From positions 317,501 to 381,500 of the forward strand of contig OY992836.1 in NCBI GenBank assembly GCA_963921425.1: DNA of 64,000 nt, written 5' to 3'. Below the pieces are notes generated by a model. That model made no database searches, was not told the DNA's origin, and saw only the letters and a list, made by a program, of their open reading frames with translations. The DNA is from Dryas octopetala. Lineage: Eukaryota; Streptophyta; Magnoliopsida; Rosales; Rosaceae. The position numbers were made by a program, and so were the translations under genes. Positions 56,550 to 64,000 of the stretch are shown in pieces (the stretch's first letter is position 1; the number at the start of each line of letters is the position of its first letter).

Positions 56550-57676
56550 CCCCTAGGCCCAACCAGTGGAGTCTCAAGTTCCTGATCAAACTGGGTTATA
56601 GCTGTTTCTTTTTTCTCTGTCATTTTGATCAATTATAACATTGAACTATTGAGCAGTGGGTATGCTGAAAAAGAAAAAGTTAAAAGGGGAAGGCATAGAT
56701 GCATTGTGTTTGTGTCAGCTATATATGTATGTGTGTAATCATTTTCTCTTGTAGCTACTGTTCAAAAGCCTCTTTGATATATATATATATATTATTGTTT
56801 TGTCCTGAAAATACCCATAATTTGTTTTTTCGTTTTTTCATTTGAAGTCCTCCCTAATTTTTGTGATATGTAGACATAGGTGGATCTCTAATATTTCAGC
56901 TTGTTGTAAAACTTTTGGGTCCTTTGAAATATATGACAATTGATGAAATGGAATTGATTGTTGAAATATATGAAATGGATTGTTTAGCTTATATGTACAG
57001 GTTAATTGGCCACTGCCACTAAATAAATATGCAGTAGATAGGTCAATGGTCTTAACCAATTATATCAGTTTTTTGAAAATAAATCCGATATCAAAACAGG
57101 TGTTACTTAACACTAATTTTGAAATATATAAGATTAGTTCTGATATAAAAACTGAAATGGTATAGAGTTTAGACATCTTTTTTGTGAAAATATACTGATA
57201 CCAATCATGACTTCAAAATTAGTTCTACAATAAAAACACATATAATAGACTTCTACAATATCTATTCTTAGAACCAATACTGATGTCTATGGAAATATTT
57301 ATACCAGTTTCATAATTTAAACACATATAATTCAGATATTCGATATCAGTTATTATAAACAATACAGATGTCTATGGAAATAATTATATCAGTTATACGA
57401 TTAAAACCCATATTATTAAGATATATGATATCAGTTATAAATATAATACTGATATAATATATTATAAATATATCATTTATTGCGTTTTTAACCATCCGGG
57501 AAGGAAAAATATATCGCATTTAAAAAAAGAACTGATTTAAAAACCTCTATAGATATCAGTTCAAAACTAATATGTAAACCAATGAGAATAGATATCACGC
57601 TTTCCTATATCGAATTTTAGGGGCCTTAGATATCGGTAAATTATTGATATGTATGAGCTTTTTTGTAGTTGTGGTA

Positions 57677-58187
57677 GTCTTCAGGGGGAGTCGACATCAG
57701 TGAGAGTATCCCGAAGCATACTCGCTTGACCATCGTGTACTATTTTGTCCTTCGTCCAGGGTTATTTTGTCCCACTGGGTTTTGTTACCTGGTAAGGTTT
57801 TAATGAGACACATCTTGACATGGTCACCCTACTCATACTACATCCTGAAGATGTGTTGATATGATATATATGTATTTGCTCATCTTTTCCCTTCGACCAC
57901 GGGTTTTTCCCATTGGGTTTACCGGGCAAGGTTTTGGTGTAGCAACTCTAATGCACCCCGCTCCCATTGACATACTATCTGCTCATGATCCAGAAGATAT
58001 GATTTCACCTACTTTCGAGGTCCAGAAGATATGTGACTACTCCACACTCACGCACGTTACACTCTTTCCTTCGACCAGGGTTGTTTTTGTTCCCACAGGG
58101 TTTTTATTACTTGGCAAGGTTTTAACGAGGCAACTTAGAAGCGCATAGTAGAGACAACACTAATGACATGGAATATCCAAGGGGGAG
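57677..58187 (+). other. Tail of the copia internal region
   Basis: Continues the copia element after the CACTA element. Repeated phrases (ccttcg-accagggtt...gttttt-cccactgggttt and ggcaaggttttaa) occur three times at about 57750-57810, 57890-57930 and 58070-58125, a feature usual in the 3' untranslated part of this kind of plant copia element. It ends at the polypurine tract. Confidence 0.75.
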
Positions 58188-58371
58188 TGTTGTAAATATA
58201 TTATTGTGTGTGGCTATTCCTGTAATTAGTTGTAGGGGCATACTAGTAAATATTCAAAACCTAGTAAACCCTACCTCTATATAAGGATATTTATAAGATG
58301 AATGAAATAGATAGATCATATTCTCTCTGCCTCCTCTTTTCCACAAACCCTAATTTCTACATACTTTTACA
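58188..58371 (+). repeat. 3' LTR of the copia element
   Basis: 184 bp, directly preceded by the polypurine tract aagggggag. It differs from the 5' LTR at gttgtaggggcata (against gttatagggatata), at one base in ctagtaaaccc, in losing one atc repeat, and at cctcctc. Confidence 0.92.
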
Positions 58372-58640
58372 ATAAAAAACCCTTTTTTTCCTCTGCTGCT
58401 GGAACTCTCCATTGTGCTCTCTGTGTCGCCTCCTCCTTTTTGTCGTTGCTCCTCTCCCTAATAAAGCTAGTGTCCTTCCTTTTCATACCAGGAAAAATAA
58501 AAGCAGTATCGCCTCTTCTTTTTCCTTTTCTTTCTTTCTGGGTTTTCTCTAATTACCTCTCTCTTTCATCAACTAGGAAAGGGAAATAAAATACATATGT
58601 ATGTGTCAGAATGGGTCCACACCACTTCCTCTTCTTCTTA
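58372..58640. other. Sequence between copia LTR and gypsy relic
   Basis: CT-rich non-coding sequence. No open frame and no motif that assigns it to either neighbour. Confidence 0.4.
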
Positions 58641-59982
58641 CAAATAATGACCAAAAAAAACATTGTTGGCTTGATGAGCCCCACATACTCCTTGATGGAC
58701 TTCTGCCATGACCAATTTTGCATCATCTTCGCTTAGACAAGCTAATAATAACTCGTCCTTACCCTTACGGCGAAGTTTGTCATCGATTATAATATAGTTC
58801 CTCTCCAAATATCTGATCTGGCGATTGCTATTGTCGTCATGGTTTTGTAAGTACTAAATAATTGGGTAACGCCAATCAGCCTCTCCAATCTCGGCTAGAA
58901 TGATCAGGCATACCTCGGAGAGAGGGTTTCTTTGCTCCATGGTTGGGAGAATTCTTCGCTCGATGATAATTGTTCGCTTAGTCTGATCTAGGGGAATCTC
59001 AAACCCAGAAGCTACTTGAGCCATGTTGTTGGCTTTGGTATTCCAACTCCTTGGCAAGTGATAGAAAAAGGATCGGGCGAATCTTCGGCGAAGTTCCCTG
59101 ACAACTTCAATGTAACTTTCCAACTTCTCATTCTTAACTCTGAATTCGCCCTTTATCTGGCTGATCACAAGCTGAAAATCACCATAAATATCCATTTCCT
59201 CTGCTCCAAGTTGGTGAAGTAACTCCAAGCCAATCACTAAGGCCTCATATTCTGCCTGATTGTTAGTGCAATCAAAATCAAATTTAAAAGAATAATGATA
59301 CCTTGTCTCATCAGGAGAAATAATTAAGACTCTCGCCCCTGCTCGAAGTCTCAGTACTTGACCCATCAAAATAAAGCTTCCATGGTTTGGAAAATCTTGC
59401 TCAATGTTCAAAGTCAAACACCTCCAACATATTGATCTCAACTTCCTCCATGCCCTCGATTTTTGTAGAAGGGTGATGAGCTAAGAAATCAGCTAGGGCT
59501 TGCCCTTTCATGGCTTTTTGAGGAATATATTGCAACGTGAATTCGCTCAGGGCTAAAGTCAATTTACCGATTCGGCCATGTATCATGGGTCGGGTCAGCA
59601 TGTACTTCACCAAATCAGTCTTGGCAATCATGTGAACATATATAGCATGGTAGCAAATAATGCCTAAGTTTTACAGCCAAGAAGTATAATGCAAGACATA
59701 ACTTCTCAATAGTCGAGTACTTGATTTCCACGCCTGTGAGAATCCTACTGAGATAATAAATGGCATGTTCCTTCCCTTGGCTATTGTCTTGGGTGAGCAA
59801 ACTCCCAATTGACTGCTCAGATGCAAAAATGTACAACTTAAGGACTCCTCCTCTCTTAAGAGGCATTAAAACAAGAGGTTTGGTGAGATAGTCCTTCAAA
59901 ACGTCAAATGCTTCTTGATACTCTTCTTCTTTCTTTAGGCAAAGTAAAGTGGTAAAAGAGCTTGATCTTGCCAGCCATATTT
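58641..59982 (-). pseudogene. Gypsy (Tat-type) pol relic: integrase start, archaeal-type RNase H, RNase H
   Basis: On the minus strand from 59982: EAFDVLKDYLTKPLVLMPL and IYYLSRILTGVEIKYSTIEK (RT-RNase H connection), WSIELGEF-like LALSEFTLQYIPQKAMKGQA, then the second RNase H with NNQAEYEALVIGLELLHQLG and LVISQIKGEF (59300-59080), and a start of integrase (VHQGVCGAHQANNV, about 58700). Frameshifts break it into pieces. The rest of integrase is missing to the left. The other half of the element continues right of the solo LTR at 62946. Confidence 0.85.
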
Positions 59983-62940
59983 TGTAACGACTCGACCCCA
60001 AATTTTCAGTAGAAATTTAAAATTTTATTTGTTGTGGACTTAAGAAGGACAAAGTAAATTAAGTCGTGGAGCTCAAAAAAAATAATAATAATAAAAATAA
60101 AAATAAAAAAATTATATGGCAAGACGAGTGAAGCACATGGGAGTTTAATAAACATTTTCGAACCTCAGACCTATGATTGGTAAATTTTTTAAGAACATGG
60201 ACGTTTTGCCCTCAAAAGAAAAGTTGGGTTTCTAATGGGAATTAATTTAGAGGCATCTTTTAAAATTATGAAATTAACATGGTTAAATAGAGTTTGAGCG
60301 TAAAAACGCATAGGTGAAAACAGATCTTAAATTCGGAGTTTCGTGGAAAGAAGTATAGATATTTTTCTAGAAGGGGCATTTTTGTAATTTGAACCCAAAC
60401 ATTTTAATTAAAAACCAGACTCTTTCTCTCCAGACTCTTCTCTCTCCCGCACTTTTTCCCTTTCTCTCTTCTTCCCCGCACCCTCCCCCTGTGCACACAC
60501 CCAGCCACCATCAAGAACTAGAACTCACGCCGCCGGCCACCCCCCCGACCAACCTAGACTGCCGGCGCCGACCCCTCTACTCGCCGACCAGCCATTGCAG
60601 CGACGAAAAATCGCGCCTGGGAGCTAGCCACCGCTAACTTAACTCGCCAGATTTCGACCACTTCAGCCTCCTTTCACCTCGATTTCTGGTAGGTTTCCTT
60701 CCACTTGTTATGGGTTTCCTTTTCCCTAATGAATTCGTTGTTTTAGATTGAGTTTTTGTGAAGTTGAAAAAGTTGGGGTTTAAACACCCATTTTGGGTTA
60801 TCTTTGATTTCAGCCATGGGGGTGTTTCTTGGTTAATTCTTGGGCAATTTTCACCCCTATGGACCTCTAATGGGTGATTAGAATCGACAATTTAATGGAT
60901 TTTGGGTTACGAACCGCTATTTTAGGCGGCGATGGCAGTGGTTCCGACCACCCAGCCATCAAATTCCTTAATTTTTATGAACTTTAGGTTTATTTTCAGT
61001 TTGGTTATTGAGTTTAGATGAGTTGAGGTTGCTGGGACGTGATAAAACCCCATTTTGGACCGTAATTTGGTTACTTTTCGGTATCGAAGGACTCCTAGAT
61101 GAACCCCGACTGAGGTATAGTGTGTATAAGGTTTATTTGAGTGATTTGAGCGGATTAAAAAGTTTGGGTGTTGTTGGATTTAGAGCCAGGAAAGAGCTAG
61201 AAGGCTTTTGAGTGTTGGGGCTTTAAACGAAATTTTTATTATAACCGTGAGAAAATATAGATGTCAGCGGAACGTTTAGGTTCACACACTCACCTTATTT
61301 TTTCGTTGAGCCGAGCCTAATTTCATATTTATTTACTTATATTATAGGCAATATGAACGAGGCTCAAAACAATCCGACGGAGGATCGACGTTGATTTCGC
61401 ATTGTGAGTGGACCCCTTGTTTTTAATAAATGATTTATGAATTTCATGATTATTGTTCTAATTGTTACCTTGAGATTATTTAGATTGTTGCATTGTGGGT
61501 TGGACTTGGTTTTCGAAAGAAATTTAATAAATTCCATAATTTAAATCCATATTCATATCTTTAGATTTATTTGAGCTTTGGTGTATTTATTTGATTGAGG
61601 AAATTCTCTTTGGTGGAGGGTGGTTGTTTAAATTGGATGTTATATATATGCACTTTGGAAACTTTGACTTTATTCATGAGTACAACTCCTTGAGTAACTA
61701 ATAAGTTTTGATTTGGGCTCTGGGGTTATGAATTAAGTATAAATTTCTCATAGACATGTTCAAATGATTTTTGCTTAAGGGAGATGAAATCTAAAATTCA
61801 AGAGGCATGTATACTGATGAATTAGTTTGGAAACGTTGTGTTAGAGCTTGTGCGAGGATACCTGCCTGCCCGTGCATTGATTCGCTCTGCACGGGAAGTG
61901 GCGAGCCTACTTACCTGCCTGCTCGTGTATAGATTCGCTCCGCACGAGAAGTGGTGAGCATTTCTGCCTGCTCGTGTATAGATTCGCTCTGCACGAGAAG
62001 TGGCGAGCATCCCGGCCCGCCTGTGTATCGATTCGCTCTGCACGAGAAGTGGCGAGCATACTTATCTGCCTGCCCGTGCATCGATTTGCTCTGCACGGGA
62101 AGTGGCGAGCTTATCTGCCTACTCGTGCCAATGCACGGGGATGTGGCGAGCTTAATTACCCAAGAGTATGACTAGTAGCTTTCCGGATACTTATATAATG
62201 TGATGTTTCATTTCATGACCTAAAGATGGATAGTTTGCATGAATGACAAATGAAGGATTTGAGTTAATTACATTATTGTCTATTTTGGCGTGATATCATG
62301 TTTAATCGTTATCTTGCATATTTTATGGAAGTTCTTATTGGATCAATTGTGTTTACTTAAATGATGAGTATGTTTTTGTGGAATAATCGTTGTTTTTGTT
62401 TGGAAAGGAGTTTCAATAGGGTTTTTTTAAAAACTGGGGGATTTCAAAACTAAGTCTGATTTTTAAGTAAAAAGGGTTTTAAGTATGAAAATAAGTTTAC
62501 GAAGGGTTTTATACTACTAAATTAGTTTATGTCCACTCACAGAGTTTCCTTTCACGCTTTGTTATTTTGTTTTAAATTTCCCCTAGGCAAGGAGCGGTCG
62601 CGCCAATCACGTCGAGGCATTTACGTTCACTTCCTTACTCGGACCTTATAGGCGCCATTTTAATTTTGAAAAAAATTTCTTGTAATAGAATAGTGGCTCT
62701 GATAACCACACTTAAATTTTAAGATGATTTTTCTTGAAATTGTTGGGTCTGAGACCCTTTTTGGTTGTGGTAGAGTTGGTTGAAGTTCTTAGAAGTGTTT
62801 TTACAGGTTAATAAAAATTTTGGGGTTAGTCCATTTTCAGGGGAGGTTCTGCCGAATTTTCGTTAGGATTTTCTTTGATTTTGGATTCCTACAGGACTCT
62901 CTCCGAGATTCAGGATGGAAATCCGGGGGCGGTCCTGTCA
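59983..62940. mobile_element. Solo LTR of a gypsy-like element, 2958 bp
   Basis: Begins TGTAACGACTCGACCCC and ends GGCGGTCCTGTCA, flanked by the perfect 5-bp duplication tattt (59978-59982 and 62941-62945). The gypsy pol reading resumes across it, so it is an insertion into that relic. The tgtaacgactcga start is like plant Del/Tekay-type LTRs. There is no internal region, so recombination between two LTRs removed it. It includes CT-rich and C-rich stretches near 60420-60560 and a tandem repeat array at 61855-62165. Nearly 3 kb is long for an LTR. Confidence 0.9.
61855..62165. repeat. Five to six tandem hairpin-forming repeats in the solo LTR
   Basis: Units of about 50-60 bp contain ctgcctgc(c/t)cgtg(c/t)at.gattcgctc.gcacg(g/a)gaagtggcgagc. 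Within each unit cccgtgca pairs with the later gcacggg, or ctcgtg with cacgag, and the two arms co-vary between units (cccgtg with cacggg; ctcgtg with cacgag). The last unit is shortened. Short open frames on both strands across it are by-products. Confidence 0.88.
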
Positions 62941-62945
62941 TATTT

Positions 62946-63900
62946 GAAATGAACCGGCAAAGGAAATTCACCTTGCCGAGAAAGGATTGTAATTATTTCT
63001 TGTTTCTCGGCGGGGGAGCTTTCATGATTGCCTTTTCCTTGTTTTTGTCCACTTCCACTCCTCGTTGGTTCACCAAGAAACCTAAAAAGTTCCCTGTCGA
63101 GACCCCAGCCAAAAACACATTTCAACGGATTCATCTTCAAGTTGTGCTTCCTCATCTTTTCAAAAGCATGCCGAAGGTCATGTAAATGTGTAGCTCTCTG
63201 CTTAGTTTCGACCACAACGTCATCCACATACACCTCAGCAGTTTTCGTTGAAATGTGGCGCTGGCCATTTTCAACCCGAACGACATTACGAACCATTTGT
63301 ACAGTCCGCCATGCCCTGGACACCTAAATGTAGTCTTGTCCCGGTCTTCTTCAGCATTGAAAATCTGATTGTAATCTGTATGGTCATCCATAGATGACAA
63401 AATCTCATGTCCGACAATCTCATCAACTAGCAAGTCAGCTACAGGCATTGGGTATTTGTCCTTAGGGGTGGCCGTGTTTAAGTTTTTGAAGTCAACACAA
63501 ACTCTCAGCTTCTCGTTCTTCTTCATGATTGACACTATGTTAGAAATCCATTTGGCATAACGGATTAGGTTAATGAATCTTGCCTTCACCAAACGCTGAA
63601 TTTCCTTGATTATTTTCAGTTCCACTTCTTTGGAAAACCTTCTCGTAGGCTTGGCGAATGGTTTGAACCCTTCCTTTAATATATGGCAATATGTGTTCAA
63701 CAATGTCTCTCTCTAACCCTAGCATCTCATCATAACTCCAGGCGAAACAATCTGAATATTCTCTAAGAAGTGCTATCATTGCCTTTTGTTCGCCTGGGCT
63801 TAACAACCCACTAATAAAAATCGGCCAAGGCTTTTCTTTTGTACCCAAGTTAATCTAAAGCAATGGATCTTGAACTTCGGCTTTTGAATCATCTAGTTAG
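62946..63900 (-). pseudogene. Gypsy (Tat-type) reverse-transcriptase relic
   Basis: On the minus strand: SGLLSPGEQKAMIALLREYS and DCFAWSYDEM before RT (63820-63700), KFINLIRYAKW-like and CVDFKNLNTATPKDKYPMP (about 63510-63455), EILSSMDDHTDYNQI (about 63400), MSFGLKMASATFQR (about 63280), YVDDVVV (about 63225) and MNPLKCVFG (about 63115). The order and wording match Tat/Athila-type RT. It has at least two frameshifts. It joins the RNase H part left of the solo LTR; protease and gag would lie beyond 64000. Confidence 0.88.
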
Positions 63901-64000
63901 GCAAGCTCACACTATAAATCCTTCATGCAGATTTTAGGTTCTTAGGCTTCAGAAATGTATTCGACAACAATCTTGATTTGCTACCCCTTTTCCCAGCAAA
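63901..64000 (-). other. Continuation of the gypsy relic to the window edge
   Basis: No open frame. By position this should be the region between protease and reverse transcriptase of the same relic, but I see no motif that proves it. Confidence 0.35.

Larger units (their letters stand above)
53270..57673. mobile_element. Non-autonomous CACTA (En/Spm) element carrying host genes
   Basis: The left end CACTACTACAAAAAAG and the reverse complement of the right end, CACAACTACAAAAAAG, extend to about 29 bp with two mismatches. A 3-bp duplication gta flanks it (53267-53269 and 57674-57676), as expected for CACTA elements. Subterminal regions hold many copies of gatatcagtt/aactgatat in both orientations (53290-53470 and 57060-57660), the likely transposase-binding repeats. 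No transposase is present. Its 4404 bp carry a broken RBM22-like fragment and a GASA-like gene with introns. It sits inside the copia element and is therefore younger. Confidence 0.9.
47095..58371 (+). mobile_element. Decayed Ty1/copia retrotransposon, interrupted by a CACTA element
   Basis: LTRs at 47095-47281 (187 bp) and 58188-58371 (184 bp) begin tgttgtaaat and end cttttaca. They differ by about five substitutions and one 3-bp gap, about 97% identity. ataaaa flanks both sides, consistent with a 5-bp duplication. A primer-binding site (ttatcagcacg, 47287-47297), a GC-rich leader, gag (48473), degenerate pol to about 53266 and a clean polypurine tract aagggggag (58179-58187) are in order. 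The CACTA element at 53270-57673 sits within it; without that the element is about 6.9 kb. Many stops and frameshifts in pol make it non-functional. Confidence 0.92.

Noticed and set aside
61855..62165. Possible CRISPR-like array
   Set aside because: The units are continuous tandem repeats without unique spacers, inside a plant LTR.

Overview
The window is nuclear DNA of a flowering plant, most likely a woody eudicot. The evidence is long AT-rich non-coding stretches, GT-AG introns, one ordinary spliced plant gene, and a dense mixture of plant transposable elements: Ty3/gypsy of the Tat type, Ty1/copia, hAT, Mutator-like, CACTA, Helitron and LINE. I could not assign a species. Nothing bacterial or organellar is present.

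Layout from left to right. 1-1760 is the end of a gypsy-like LTR broken by a small hAT element (818-1736). 1761-2963 is an old, truncated Tat-type LTR with its primer-binding region. 3295-15513 is a complete minus-strand Tat-type element of 12.2 kb. Its two 1068-bp LTRs show no difference on reading, it has a 5-bp target duplication (ccaag), its gag-pol frame is uninterrupted, and a second, spliced, plus-strand gene with its own TATA box lies between pol and the 3' LTR. 17122-18393 is a Pack-MULE carrying a UTP14 exon fragment. 19203-20479 is a giant imperfect palindrome. From 20497 to about 30.8 kb lies a decayed Helitron with a RepHel gene and captured host exons, including a QWRF-family fragment.

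The only clear resident host gene is a three-finger CCCH zinc-finger gene: non-coding exon 1 near 31.0-31.2 kb, coding exons from 35691 to 45042, predicted 924 aa. Its last intron is 6.2 kb, holds two LINE remnants in opposite orientation and a MITE-like sequence, and precedes a final coding exon of nine codons plus stop.

47095-58371 is a decayed copia element with 187/184-bp LTRs. A CACTA element (53270-57673, TSD gta) sits at the end of its pol region and carries a broken RBM22/SLT11 fragment and a nearly complete GASA/snakin-like gene. From about 58.6 kb to the window end is a minus-strand gypsy relic of the Tat/archaeal-RNase H kind, split by a 2958-bp solo LTR (59983-62940, TSD tattt) with a tandem array of hairpin-forming repeats.

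The genes do not form a pathway. The window records nested insertions plus host-gene capture by three unrelated DNA-transposon classes (MULE, Helitron, CACTA). The most unusual item is the spliced antisense gene inside the intact Tat element. Boundaries with exact target duplications are firm; family names rest on remembered motifs, since no search was run.
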